Assembly (NCBI RefSeq): GCF_027943255.1
Contig: NC_072895.1
Coordinates: 34,694,001 to 34,758,000 of the forward strand
Source of the DNA: Anastrepha obliqua
Taxonomy: Eukaryota > Arthropoda > Insecta > Diptera > Tephritidae
DNA length: 64,000 bases
Direction: 5' to 3'
Shown: piece after piece, positions 1-10,960 of the stretch
Layout: each line of letters begins with the position of its first letter
Position numbering within the stretch: the first letter of the stretch is position 1
Program-made: the position numbers and the translations under genes
The notes under the pieces: generated by a model
What the model was told of the DNA's origin: nothing
The model's input: the letters and a program-made list of their open reading frames with translations, nothing else
Databases searched by the model: none

Positions 1-397
1 AATAACACCTCTTATTGGAAAACCCTATATTTGATTGTTGTTTACCTTTTTTTTGTTTTGATTTTTGTGTGGCTGGGGTTATCCGAACTTCCCCTTTTTT
101 ATTGAAGTGATTACTTTTATTATATTGTATTTTATTTATTATAATTTCACAAATACAAATTATAATAAACACTGCTCCAAAATTTGTGCCTAAGTATACC
201 GGGTAGTCCAAATATAAGTAATTTTTTTTAAATTTTTTGCTATTTTGAAGCTTGCAATTTTTCCGCCTCGCTCTACAGAGTCATGATTACCGATCTTGAT
301 TCTAGCAGAATAACAGCATACAGCTCATCATACCTCTTTTACGCACTCAGTTCGGTAAAACAGTTTTCATTCTTCTTGGCTATTCGTTTTTTTTTTT

Positions 398-1125
398 CGT
401 GGTGCGGAGTTGAAGATCAATATCATACGTATAGGCCGGAAACGGTCGGCGCACTCGCGTGTCAGCATCCACGTCACTGTTGACAGTTATGATTTCGAAG
501 TTGTAAGAGACTTCCTTTATTTAGGAACCAGCATTAACACCGTTAATAATGCCAGCCTTGAAATCCAACGAAGAATCTCACATGCCAACAAGTGCTACTT
601 TGGACTAAGTAGGCAGTTGAGTATTACAGTCCGCTCTCGACGAACAAAACTAACTCTTTATACACCTCTCATCATGCCCGTCGTATCGTATGGCTTAGAA
701 ATTTGTATGATGACAATGTCCAATGACGCCTGCCTTGGAGTGTTTGAGAGAAAGATTCTGCGGAAGATTTTTGAACAGTTGCTGATTTTTGGCGACGGTG
801 AGTATCGTAAGGGATGATACAGTGAGCTGTGTGAGCTTTACGACGACATAGATATAGCGCAGCGAATAAAGGTCCAGCGGCTTCGTTGGCTGGGACATGA
901 CATCCGAATGGAAACAAAGGCTCCGGCTCTGAAATTATTCGGTGCGGTATCAGAGGAAGGCCTCCTCTGTGTTCGAAAGATCAGGTGGATGACTTGGCTT
1001 CGCTTTGTGTATCCAACTGCCGCCGGTTAGCATGAGAAATAAACGGCTGATGCGCTTTGTTAAACTCGGCCAAAATCGCTTAACCGGTTATCGTACCAAT
1101 CAAGAAGAAGGAGAAGCCCGGAAGC
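398..1125 (+). pseudogene. Non-LTR retrotransposon (LINE) reverse transcriptase C-terminal remnant
   Basis: The translation from about 410 contains the end of an endonuclease/reverse-transcriptase polyprotein: 'DFLYLGTSINT', 'LEIQRRISHANKCYFGLSRQL', then 'MPVVSYGLEI' and 'FERKILRKIF'. After an in-frame stop at about 818 the same frame goes on with 'ELYDDIDIAQRIKVQRLRWL'. The copy ends near 1125 in a GAAGAAGGAGAAG-like tract. The reverse transcriptase catalytic core is missing, so only the 3' end survives, as expected for 5'-truncated LINE copies. A second copy of the same family with a matching 3' end lies at about 46995-47545. The clade was not determined. Confidence 0.85.
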
Positions 1126-1144
1126 TACTTAGATCGTTAAGGCG

Positions 1145-1162
1145 AACACCGTCCAAACTACT
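1145..1162. repeat. (GA)n microsatellite
   Basis: About nine GA dinucleotides in a row immediately downstream of the LINE remnant. Confidence 0.9.
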
Positions 1163-1431
1163 CATGAGAGAGAGAGAGAGAGAAATTGCCGACAAGAGCT
1201 TGGAAGATTATTCTTATAGGATGCACTACTGCGAGGCAAGTGGAGACAATCACATGCAAAGAATGGAAATCATGTCTCAAAAGTAATGAAAATGTTTGCT
1301 TTTCCTATTAACAAAAGAAATTTAGCTTTCTTCACCCAAAAAATGTATACAAATTTGGATTGTTTAAAAGGGTTACGTGTTGTTCGCATGCTGCATATGG
1401 CATCACCGGCTAGGTTTTTCATTCAACAGTT

Positions 1432-1437
1432 TTTATT
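1432..1437 (-). terminator. Candidate polyadenylation signal of Sox15
   Basis: AATAAA on the minus strand about 100 nt downstream of the Sox15 stop codon. It is the first canonical hexamer after the stop and gives a short 3' UTR that also holds an (AT)n tract at about 1463-1486. The assignment is positional only. Confidence 0.45.
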
Positions 1438-1538
1438 CAAATGCTTGTATAGATTTATATATAGATATATATATATATATATATACATATGCTTGCAGAA
1501 TGTTTGAAATGTATTGTATATTTTCTATTATTAGTTCG

Positions 1539-3208
1539 TCAATTGCTGTAACAGGTTTTCCTCACTCCGGCCAATATATTACTAATCTCCTCGTCCTTAC
1601 GTGTGTCAAATATTCGTTCGACGTTCCCTACAGTCGCCGAGCTTCCGGTGCCGGTGCGCGTAAAATGTGCAACAGGCGACTGTTGCATTTGGGTGTTAAT
1701 GTCGCCGATGGCATTGTTCTGTGCGATAATGGACGTCAATGATGTGCTGGTGGGAATAACGGCGCCTGTAGTATTTGTGGTGGTTATAAAATGGTTGTAA
1801 GGGGCATAACCGTTTTGTAGCTGTTGACTGTGTATTTGCTGATGGTGATGCGTCGGATGAGAATGATGAGCGTGGTGGTGATGGTGGTGGTGGTGAGGAT
1901 GCGTATAAGCGGAAGTGGTTGGCTGCTGTAATGGCAAGGTCAGTTGCAGGGGAAATGCCAGTGTTGTCGGCGGCGTACATGCGCTTGTGGCGGCTAACGT
2001 ATAAGGCAACTGGGTATAATAATTAGAGCCGGTAGCGGAAACCACTAACGGATTGTTGTATGCTTCGAAGTCATCGTAGTTGTGATTTGTATCAGGATAT
2101 TTAGCAAATTTCATGCCAACATCGGTTTTGCCTTGTTCCAACCCATTGTCACAAACGACAGGCGTGAAATCCGATTCGACGGCGTTGGAGTAGCGCGTGA
2201 ATTCATCAAAGTGTACATTGGGCGCATAGGAGCTGGGCGGAGTTGCAAAGCTATCGCTTGTGTTGGCAATCGTTTGAAGAAGTGTACCTGAACTGGAAAT
2301 ACTGGTATCATGAGAATATATGGATTGATAGTTCGGACCACAATTAGTGCTGAGCGCATTTTCTGATGAGGTGGTGAATGTTGTGGCAACATCGCAATTT
2401 GTCAAAGATTGACCTGAGTTGTTATTGCGTATCGACGGGTTGTCGGCTGCGGAAACGGGCGGATAAAACGTGCCTTTTACGGAATAACCATGATCCAGTA
2501 TTCCTCGACTATTGCACGTTACATACATGCCCCTGGTGGTGATAACGGCTTTGGGAGTCGATGTCAGAGGATATGCTACAAAATGATTATGCTGAGACTT
2601 GGACTCCATTTTGCCATACCTGGATACTTTAACTACATCTTTATCGAGATTGAGCGCATTCGACGATTGGTTCCGATTTGGTTTTGATAACTTGGTACCC
2701 ACCGACTGACTACTACCCCCCTTCGTATTCGATTTCTGTGAACCCGTTGTTATGGTCTCATTATTCGTTATTGAAGACTGGCAATTAATCGATTCCAAGT
2801 GCTCGATTGTGTCGGAATTGCTGCAACAATCGGCGGGAGTGGAGGGAGAGTAGTTGGACCGCAATGCTTGCTCATAAATACTGGAATTTGAAGGATTTTT
2901 GGGCTGTCCTTGTGCCTGAAAACGTGTTGCTTGATTGTCGTCGGCCAACTGGTTGAATGACTGGCTCATGGATGGGGAATTGGTTGGTTTTTGCGTGACT
3001 GAGTTGGATTTGTTGGCGGCAGCAACTTGATTTGTCGTATTATTTTGTTCCTTCGCCGATGGTTGCACAGTGCGCACTTTCGATTGCTTCTTTCGGCGAG
3101 GTCGATATTTGTAGTTGGGATATTCGGTCATGTGTATGACACGGAGGCGTTCCGCTTCTTCTACATAAGGCCGCCTGTCCTGAGGAGTAAGTGAACGCCA
3201 CTTTTTAC
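1539..3208 (-). CDS. Sox15: Sox15 (SoxF transcription factor), 3' coding exon with second part of HMG box
   Basis: This exon encodes the C-terminal 555 residues of an HMG-box transcription factor. It starts at a splice acceptor (tttatttag, AG at 3210-3209); the first two bases finish a Gly codon begun in the upstream exon. The first residues, '[20 protein letters not shown]' and then '[20 protein letters not shown]', are helix 2 to the C-terminal tail of a Sox HMG domain, which binds the DNA minor groove. The remainder is a low-complexity, Asn/Ser/Thr-rich activation-type region with a histidine run coded at about 1838-1903. At about 2186-2212 'HFDEFTRYS' resembles the short acidic/aromatic SoxF C-terminal motif linked in vertebrates to beta-catenin binding; that match is inferred. 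The frame is open to a stop at 1539. Joined to the exon at 7602-8227 it gives 757 residues, close to the length I recall for Drosophila Sox15, which acts in bristle socket cells and the wing hinge. Confidence 0.92.
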
Positions 3209-3329
3209 CTAAATAAAAATAGTTTAAAAATAGTCATACGTTTAGTCATTCAAAATATAACAGCATATGATTTTTTTAATAAACGTATCTGTCAACAATT
3301 TATCTCAGCAACAAAACTCTACGTTAACG

Positions 3330-3730
3330 ACTGTTACACAAAATATGCCTGATTATAGATTTCTTTTACTTCGGGTCTGTATTTAAATAGAGTCAGTATA
3401 TTTACTGACGGAACTAAGCTTGATGAACAGGAGGAGTTTACTCTAAAAGGCTGGGCATCAGTGCAGCCTTTCGCTTGCCTAATCACTGTATTGTCTTTCA
3501 GGCAGAAGTTATCGCCATAAGAGGGCTTATTGTTCTTGAAGAAAAGACCCCTAACTACGAGGGAAGTATATCTTCTCGGATGGTCAGGCAGCTCTGAAAT
3601 CGTTAGAGTCAGTAAAACACTATCAAAAACGGTAATTGAATGCCACAAATTATAATGCGAAGTATCGCAATATTTTTAAATTAACCTGATCTGGGTGCCA
3701 GACCATAGAAATATAGAAAGTACGGGGGCG
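3330..3730 (+). pseudogene. LINE ribonuclease H domain remnant
   Basis: Frame-broken translation shows 'IFTDGTKLDEQ', then 'YIFSDGQAALKSLESVKHYQ' and 'LIWVPDHRNIE', the ordered D-, D- and H-containing motifs of the RNase H domain of R1/I-type non-LTR retrotransposons. Several frameshifts separate the motifs. It lies inside the Sox15 intron, antisense to the gene. Confidence 0.75.
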
Positions 3731-3734
3731 GCTC

Positions 3735-4300
3735 AATAAGAACCCATTGGGGAAGTTGGTATTAGCATCATATGCTGGTATCTATCAAACGCCGGAAAAA
3801 CAAATTTCAGACTGATTGATAGGTTAGTTTGGATTTGGCAGCTATTCGAGTAAGACGTGTTTCGCAATTTTCGCTAAAATGGAAAAAAGCAGTATCGTTC
3901 GGTAATTCGCTTTCTGTTTTTGGATGGGAAAATATGCGAGAAGATAGAAACAAAGTTGGATGCTGCCTGTGAGGACGCTTCGCCATCTATGAACGCAACA
4001 AATTTAAACATGGGCGAATATCCGTTTTTGATGAGGAGCCACCAGGACGCCCGGCAGACGTGGTTACCGAGGAAATCATTCAAAAGGTCCGCGACATGAT
4101 TCTCCCTGATCGATGAACGAAAGCGCGCGGAGTAACCGAGGCCATAGGTGTGTCGATCGGAACGGCAATTAATATTTTACATGATAAGTTGGCGATGAAA
4201 AAATTGTCGGCACGATGGGTGCCACGATTGCCCACGGGGGACAACAAGCGGATGCGGCTGTTAACTTCGAAACAGTGTTTGGAACAATTACAAATAAATA
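3735..4300 (+). pseudogene. mariner transposase, 5' half
   Basis: Translation from the ATG at 3880 is broken but carries 'KFKHGRISVFDEEPPGRPAD' and 'VVTEEIIQKVRDMI', then 'GVSIGTAINILHDKLAMKKL' and 'SARWVPRLPT', the paired helix-turn-helix region and linker of a mariner transposase. The catalytic DDE region is absent. The sequence before the ATG, about 3755-3850, matches the inverted copy at 32820-32960, so both belong to one family. Confidence 0.8.
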
Positions 4301-4739
4301 CTAAATACTTTAAGAGTATTTGGGCTAGGTTTCCTTCATTTGGAAACTAACTAATCTTTTTCAAGCAAATGAGAGAAAGAAGAGTTAAAAGTTAAAGGAA
4401 ACTTTAAGGTTAAAATTTGTTTATTTAATCGATTAGAAAATCTCACTTTACCAAAACATATAATTGAAACTTTTCAAATATTCGCCTTCAAAGAGCAATG
4501 GCCATACGTACAAGGTAATTTGATGTATTGAAAATTCGCAATAATATAATACATAGCTGGGGCTCGTAATGGGAACCCGAAATTTGTAAATTCTCATAGG
4601 TTGTTCAATAAGTTTTGCGGTTCAATAAGAGATACGTTGCTCCTAGCCCACATTTTTTTTCTTTTTTTTTTTGTTATGTTGGTACTCTTTATATGAATGT
4701 ATTTGAAGTTCCATTTCTATCTGGCAATTCATTCTTTGA

Positions 4740-5175
4740 TTACAAGCCATTTATATTGATCTGGACAACGTTTTTTTCAACAAGATGGCACTACGTGCCA
4801 CACAAGCAACGAAACCATTGATCTTCTACGGGAAAAGTTTCCGAACCGTGTTATCTCTCGAAGAGGTGATCACAATTGGTCACCAAGATCTTGTGATTTA
4901 ACACCTTGTGACTTTTTTCTTTGGGGCCACGTGAAAGAGAAGGTCTACACCAACAGCCCAGGGTTGATTAAAGACCTCAACGATTGAATTCGTGAGGCTA
5001 TCGAGGACATAGGGCAGCCACTTTGCAATTCGGTGATGGCAAATTTCATGAAAAGGATATAGTCCTGTAAGTGTGGTCGTGGTGGTCATTTGCCTGATGT
5101 TATTGTTCACTATTAACGGCATACCTTCCTCTTTATAATGAAATAAACATCCGATCATTTATGTTAAAACATAGC
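4740..5175 (+). pseudogene. mariner-like transposase, C-terminal fragment (CDLTP family)
   Basis: Translation reads 'CHTSNETIDLLREKFPNRVI', 'WSPRSCDLTPCDFFLWGHVK' and near the end 'GRGGHLPDVI'. These are the last two catalytic blocks and C-terminus of a widespread Tc1/mariner-superfamily transposase. There is an in-frame stop at about 4985. It sits between two pieces of another mariner. Confidence 0.75.
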
Positions 5176-5904
5176 ATTTTTCTTTGAATATCAAAATAAC
5201 TCCACTTAATATAGTATTTTCTAGAATAGAAAAAATCAAGTATCGTACAATGATTGAACTTTTCTTTTTGGCAGCGAAAAAAATTTATGAGCCAATGTTG
5301 AAAGTATTTAAGGACTTTTCGCCATCAATTAATACAGTAGAAAAATGGGTTGCTGAATTTAAGGTCAAAGGTTTTCCAAGAGAGCAACAACACCAGAAAT
5401 CGTAGAAAAAATACAGGATATCCTATTGGAAAATCGTCGAGTGACTGAAAGAGAAAAGAAGCCCTCATTCGGCAGTGTAAGCAAACTTTTGACTGGTGCC
5501 GCATTCGCTAGCAATGGAACATTCGAATGCGACTTTCTCAGCAACATTTAGAGCGTTTTCGAAAGGATTAAGTAGTTTTTGTGAGTCGACTATGCATAAA
5601 ACATGGTCCATCACCATGATGCTAAATCAAAACAAGAAGCTAAATAGTGGTATGAACCTGGTTGTTCGGCTCCGAAACGAGTTCGTGACCAGAAATCGGC
5701 CAAGAAGGTGTCGGCATCAGTTTTTTGCAATGCGAAAGGCGTTTCCTTTGTGGATTACTTGCAAACTGGCAAAACAATAAATTCTGAATATTATTGTAAT
5801 CTTTTAGACCAGCTGAAGGAAAAAAACCGTGAAAAAATACCCAGTTAGCAAAAGAAAAAAATTATTTTTCATCAGGACAATGGACTGCGTCACAAGAGCA
5901 TTTT

Positions 5905-6037
5905 ATACATATATATATAATTGGCGCGTACACCCTTTTTGGGTGTTTGGCCGAGCTCCTCCTCCTATTTGTGGTGTGCGTCTTGATGTTGTTCCACAAA
6001 TGGAGGGACCTACAGTTTCAAGCCGACTCCGAACAGC
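5905..6037 (-). mobile_element. tRNA-related SINE, 3' portion, with target-site duplication
   Basis: Reverse-oriented 3' half of the SINE family (motifs 'gccgagctcctcctcctatt' and 'tggcgcgtacaccctttttg', read on the plus strand). It ends in an AT dinucleotide tract. It is flanked by AGCATTTT at 5897-5904 and 6038-6045, and it splits a mariner whose sequence resumes right after the second repeat. Confidence 0.85.
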
Positions 6038-6135
6038 AGCATTTTGACAATGGCTAAAATCCATGATCTAAAGTCGAATTGTTGGAGCATCCAACGTATT
6101 CACCAGATTTGGCCTCTAGCAACTTCCATCATCCA

Positions 6136-6975
6136 TGGGAATTGGTACGGCCCCTGTCCGGCATTGGACAGCAGAGAAGGCATAGACTTCGATCCAATGA
6201 TTCTCTCCATGCCCCTTGAAAAGAAATACAATGTTGTGCTGCCACAGATTCGATTGTGGTCAAACTCCGAAAATGAGCTCGGATGGCTCCAGGACCGAGC
6301 ACGGTACCGGCTCTGGTGTCTAGGTGGAATCTAGCGGGACAAAATTACACTTTGCTCTTAGAATATACGCATCTGTGTTTCAAGCGGAGGTATATGCTGT
6401 TGCAATGAACTTTGTTGTGGAAAACAGGTGGAGAGACAGACCTGTATGTGTCTGCAGCGACAGCAGAGCTGACTTAAACATAATATCCTGATGCTAACAT
6501 GGGTCCCGGGATGGGCTCTGAGCCAATTTCTTTGGCCCGGGGCCCGTTTTGCCACTCCCATCTGCAGCCATCAAAGCCACGGTTAGTAAATGGGTTACTA
6601 CAACCCACAAGCGAGCTTGGCAGGCTGAGAGAGGCTGCAGATAGGCAAAACTGATGTTACCTGTCATGTCTGACCGATTGTCGCAGATCCTCCTCTCATT
6701 AAGCAGAAGGGACTGTAGGCAGCTGGTTGTACTGATGAGGGGCCATTTCCTATGGGCGAAGTACATGGTAAAAGTAGGCATCTCAGATCCTGCACTCTGC
6801 CCATCATATGGAGAGGAGTATGAAACGCCTCCGGCCTACGCTCGAAGGCGACCACCTTGGCGCCTTGGCACCACAAGATCTACTCGGATATCTTCGGAGG
6901 TCGGGTAGATTTAAAGAAAATTAAAAAGGGGCAGCAGAGTGGGCTTAATGTTGTCTGAGTGATGTGCTTGCTAGT
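6136..6975 (+). pseudogene. LINE RNase H and 3' end remnant
   Basis: Reads 'ASVFQAEVYAVAMNFVVEN', 'SDSRADLNII', then 'SAAIKATVSKWVTTTH' and 'SLSRRDCRQLVVLMRGHFL', followed by 'ALCPSYGEEYETP'. This is the RNase H domain and downstream Cys-rich tail typical of R1-like LINEs. Stops and a frameshift are present. It abuts the end of the mariner at about 6135. Confidence 0.8.
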
Positions 6976-7280
6976 TGTTCCGACAAAAAAAAAAGCAAAA
7001 TTTAAACTGACACTGGTATAAGATGTAAAGTATCAAATTCATGACCTGGACCTAAATAATCATTGCTTGAGTCTTAAGCTCGTCTATTGTCTGTCGTAAT
7101 ATTGGAAATAAATGAACGTTTATTGAGAAAAAATGTGCTGCCTGATAAGTCTCATTGGCTACATTTGTACATATACATACATATATGTATGGCAATAAAC
7201 AAATTTGCCGAAATTCAAGTGAGAATAAGACACCTGAATATCTACAAAGTCCTGTCGGGAACTAAATTTTCACACAAAAT

Positions 7281-7466
7281 AAAAACTAACTGCCTTACTT
7301 TAAAACTGACTTTATTTTATTTTAGCTTAAAAGTGGGGCTTAATTATTAAAAAACTCTTTACATCGCTTTGCTAAAAACTAACTGCCTTACTTTAAAACT
7401 GACTTTATTTTATTTTAGCTTAAAAGTGGGGCTTAATTATTAAAAAACTCTTTACATCGCTTTGCT
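7281..7466. repeat. 93 bp tandem duplication in the Sox15 intron
   Basis: Units 7281-7373 and 7374-7466 appear identical by eye (both start aaaaactaactgcctta and end atcgctttgct). They lie 136 bp from the splice donor. Identity indicates a recent duplication or an assembly duplication. Confidence 0.9.
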
Positions 7467-7601
7467 AGTTCCTTTTACATAAATTAGTTTTGAAATCAGA
7501 AATAATTTTCAAATTAAAAAAAGTTTATTACTTTTCCTTTTACGTAGAGTTCTGCCGCTGAGTATAGGTGAGTACAATATGCATACAAGTATATAAATTA
7601 C

Positions 7602-8227
7602 CTAGCATCTTACTAAGATCCGCATTGTGGAGGTCCGGATTTTCATCGGCCAACTTTTTTCGTTCGATTTTCGCCCACACCATGAAGGCGTTCATTGGTC
7701 TACGTATTCTGGTCTCTTTGGCACATTTTGCGGCATTGACGCCAGTACGAAATTTCGATTCGTTCACCTTCTGTTGTCTTTCTAAGTATGAACAATTTAC
7801 GGCACAAATGTCATCCTTGTAGTCATTGTAGTTCCACACTGGAGTATCGGCACCGGTTGGACAGTCTTCCGTGTCGTGCACTGGTACAGTTACAGCCACC
7901 ATATTGGGATGTGTAAGAAATTTGTTTAGCATGACTTGATTATTTGTTAGCAATGGTAGATTGGAATTCAATAAAGGTGATGTAGTGGCAAGAAAATGCG
8001 AAGGGTACACTGCATTGCCTTCACTTTGTTGTAGCGTTCTATCAACGATTTCTGTTTCATATGCGGATTGGTGTATGGCCGGTGAGTGTAAACTGGGGGA
8101 AGAGTGCTCACTATCATGTCTAACACTGTAGGAGTCACTGCCAGCAATACCCATATTCTGCTCCTGTAGATCGTGTGCCAGACTGTATTCGGATATTCGT
8201 GACATGAATGGTTGGTACTTTTTATGG
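7602..8227 (-). CDS. Sox15: Sox15 (SoxF transcription factor), 5' coding exon with start of HMG box
   Basis: Encodes residues 1-201 and the first base of codon 202. From about residue 165 it reads '[20 protein letters not shown]' then '[17 protein letters not shown]', helix 1 and the start of helix 2 of a Sox HMG box with the invariant [10 protein letters not shown] core. The N-terminal 160 residues are Ser/Asn/His-rich with no recognised domain. The exon runs from an acceptor at 8229-8228 (pyrimidine-rich tract, then AG) to the donor at 7601. I take the ATG at 8203-8205 as the start because it is the first in-frame Met in the exon. The frame stays open back to the acceptor ('HKKYQPF'), so translation could begin in an earlier exon. 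The one upstream exon candidate I see (13546) would put a stop in frame, which favours the 8205 start. Confidence 0.92.
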
Positions 8228-8230
8228 CTA

Positions 8231-9485
8231 AAAAAAATATGAGAAAAAATATATTTAAAACTTTTTTTTTTTAATATTATATTATATAAAATTATATTTT
8301 AAATATGTACAACTATCGATGTTACACGGATGAATGAATGTAGTAATGCACTTCAATTTCAACTCAGATCAACTTTTAGTGAAAATTCTTTCTTTTGTCC
8401 GTTACTCGACTGAGTGGGATTCACCTTTTGCACTTTTTACATTTATTCGGCCACACAAAATTAGATCTATTTGCATCGGCTTTTGACTAAAAAAAGATAG
8501 CAGCTAGAAAATCTGCTCAACTCAACGCCTGATGTTTGTGGTACGCCTCTGTAACAGAGAACGTCGCACTTTCAAAATAAAGTTACTTTCAATGCGCCCC
8601 AGAGATACACAACCAGAATATAAGGTCGACTTAAAATTGGAAAATTATTTATAAGCAGGAGTGAGAATCGAGAGGCGAATCTTCTGGCTGTCTGTTGCGA
8701 TTGCAGCTTTTCGATGTTGAACATTCTTTTGGCCTCTGGTAACGATACAGCATGCTTGACTGCGCTTTGTATGTGTTAGTGCAGTCGGGTGGCGTCGTGT
8801 CACACATACTTGTTGTCGGTAAAAATCAAAAATTTTAGATATTAGCGTCAAGCACCCGACACGCACACATATAAAGTTCTTGTCAAACAATGCTTGACCG
8901 TCACCAGAGGCCATTTGCGTAGGTAGATCTACGTTTTTTGCTGCACAGAGGCGTGTGCGCAGTTTGGCTGCAACAAGGTAAAATGATCCACGACTGTTCC
9001 AAACTCATTTAAATAATGAGACAGTAATGGAATGGCACTCAATTTGTAGCCCTGATAATGTTTGTGTTTTTTTATTACAGCTATGCAAGTTTATAATTAT
9101 AAAATGCTCGACAATAAATTCGAAAAAGCCACTAAGAGCTTCGACTTAGGCTTATGATGGACCCTAACCCTAATTTTGGTCTTAAATTAAATGCTTGAGC
9201 TAACGTGGGGAGAGATGTTCTGTCGTTCATAAAGCTCTGATGGCCAGTATATTACCAAAAGCTTCTTTACGTCATTGGTCTCGAGTACGGTTCGGTAGTT
9301 TGGAATACTCTTCTAAAGACAGAATCCGCTTCTTAATCAGTTCAGATTGGTTCTAAGTCTTAATTTAGTGTTGGCTTTCAAAGGCTTCTATTAAGATACC
9401 AAAAATAATTGACTATCCTATTGACTATCTGAAGAGCATCTTTCTTACGTAGTCGAAGGGAATTATTGGAATTTTTGCTTTTATC
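8231..9485. other. Non-coding stretch upstream of Sox15 exon
   Basis: No convincing coding sequence on either strand. The longest open frame (8645-8914, minus) has no recognisable similarity or biased composition. Probably Sox15 intron or 5' flank. Confidence 0.5.
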
Positions 9486-10046
9486 AGGTGTTTTTAAAGA
9501 ACTTGAGAGCTTCAAATGATAATACACAACATAAATATTGTAGGAATGAATTTTTACTTTAATATAGTCTGGTAGATTATTTCATGGCATTTCTTTTGAA
9601 TATATGATATCCGATATATATCCGCCGCACCTACGAGTTATATGGTTCACTCGAGTAGTCCCATTTTTTTCGAATTTTTCAAAGAAGACTGAATAATAAA
9701 TCTAAATGGGCCCAATCAGCAGACATGCAATGTAAACGACGGTCATTTGGCTTCAATTCTTGCACGAACTGTATTTTTATAGGTACGTAAGCCAAGATCC
9801 ATACGTAAAATGTTCAAAGGAATAAGGTGAGAACGACATTTCTTCTTTAACACTTCGCACTATGAACTTCGCGAACAGATGTTTTTTCTTTTTCCAAAAC
9901 GAATTTTCACAGCGTTGTTCTGGTGCTAAATGACTAATGACGACTTGCTAAACCATACTGAACAGAAATGTCAACCTAGTTTGTCATTATCAGCTGTCAA
10001 ACCATAGTTATCGATATCGATAATTCTCTTGTAGCTAAAAACACCT
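9486..10046 (-). mobile_element. Internally deleted mariner-like element with AGGTGTTTTTA ends
   Basis: The 561 bp segment starts AGGTGTTTTTA and ends TAAAAACACCT, an 11 bp perfect inverted repeat. Minus-strand translation retains 'KIQFVQELKPNDRRLHC' and 'ADWAHLDLLF', a block just before the first catalytic Asp of the mariner-like transposases whose later parts occur at 34510-34715 and 57650-57905. Most of the catalytic domain is missing, so this is a deletion derivative. The right end also has a palindromic ATCGATATCGAT. Confidence 0.7.
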
Positions 10047-10109
10047 AAGTCACTGAACGGATTGGTTTTAAGTCCACTTTTACTCAGTGAAATTCAGCTA
10101 AATATATAA

Positions 10110-10418
10110 ATAATAGTAATTGGCGCCTACAGTTCTTTCAGATAATCGGACGAACTCCTCCTCCTATTTGTGGTGTGCATCTTGATGTTGTTCCACAGAT
10201 GGAGTGACCTACAGTTCTAAGCCGACTCCGAACGGCAAATGATTTTTTATGAGGAGCTTTTTCATGGCAGAAATGCACTCGGAGGTTTGCCATAGCCTGC
10301 CGTGGGGTGATCGCTATTAGAAAAAACGTTTTCTTCATTTTGGTGTTTCATGTACGGATATTCGAACCTACGCACTCGTGAAAGGTAGTTACGCTCTCAT
10401 TCGGCTACGGCGGCCAAA
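10110..10418 (-). mobile_element. tRNA-related SINE, near full length
   Basis: On the minus strand it starts GGCCGCCGTAGCCGAATGAG (A-box-like region), has 'GGTTCGAATATCC' (pol III B-box-like), then 'AGCGATCACCCC', 'AAAAAGCTCCTCAT', 'AGGAGGAGTTCG' and ends 'GGCGCCAATTACTATTATTT'. This is the most complete minus-strand copy of the family in the window, about 300 bp. Confidence 0.85.
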
Positions 10419-10589
10419 ACTGGCAATGCACTTAAGTATTCTCAAAAAAAATTTTAAACTTGACGATTATTTTCGATATTTGCCCAGAATTTTAGTAAAC
10501 ATTCAAATGCTGAAAATCTATTTTTTTTAATTTGGAAAACTGTTTTATATTCTTTAATTAGGCGATGCTAAACAAGTTTTTTCATTTAT

Positions 10590-10960
10590 TATATACATAT
10601 GTATATTAGCTTGGAGGAAAAATTCAATATTTTTACGTAAAATTTGTGCACAAATGGTTTAAACCCTTTTATAGTCCATCTTTAGCTCCTGGGTGATGTT
10701 ACGACTACTAACATGTTGGTCAACTTCGATTATTTCTGTGATTTTAACGAGATTTTCTTTAACATCAAAAATACCTGAACGGAATCAACGAAACCAAAAT
10801 TGCTCGTAATTGCAGTATCGGCACCTTAAACACCATTCACAATTTCAGCGACCTGTCTTGAATTTTCGACTTTATCAAAGAAAAACTGTAAAATGTACCA
10901 AATTGACTTTCAACTCTTGTTGACTTCCATGGTTAACACCCTATAACTCACAAGTGAATG
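10590..10960 (-). pseudogene. mariner transposase, N-terminal part
   Basis: Minus-strand reading in shifting frames gives 'FRSGIFDVKENLVKITEIIE' followed by 'VDQHVSSRNITQELKMDYKR', the helix-turn-helix region of a mariner transposase. No catalytic part remains. Confidence 0.65.

Larger units (their letters stand above)
4606..6135 (+). mobile_element. mariner element interrupted by a second mariner fragment and a SINE
   Basis: Three separated pieces match the copy at 38450-39560. Piece 1 is about 4606-4735, starting 'ttgttcaataagttttgcgg', which looks like a mariner terminal repeat. Piece 2 is 5180-5904, with 'FKDFSPSINTVEKWVAEFK' and later the catalytic-region remnant 'QLAKEKNYF'. Piece 3 is 6046-6135, reading 'LLEHPTYSPDLAS', the third catalytic motif. 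Piece 2 has multiple stops and frameshifts. The gaps are filled by a different mariner-like fragment (about 4740-5175) and by a SINE (5905-6037). Confidence 0.75.
3209..7601 (-). other. Sox15 intron inside the HMG box
   Basis: A phase-1 intron of 4393 bp. The donor is ATGCTAG|GTAATT (GT at 7601-7600) and the acceptor is ttttatttAG|GTAAAAAG. Splicing restores 'SKMLG' followed by 'KKWRSL', a continuous HMG box. The intron is mostly mobile-element debris in the opposite orientation to the gene (LINE, mariner, SINE) plus a 93 bp tandem duplication near the donor. Confidence 0.9.

Noticed and set aside
8645..8914. 89-codon minus-strand frame as a possible Sox15 N-terminal exon
   Set aside because: No donor site in the right phase at its end and no resemblance to a Sox N-terminus.
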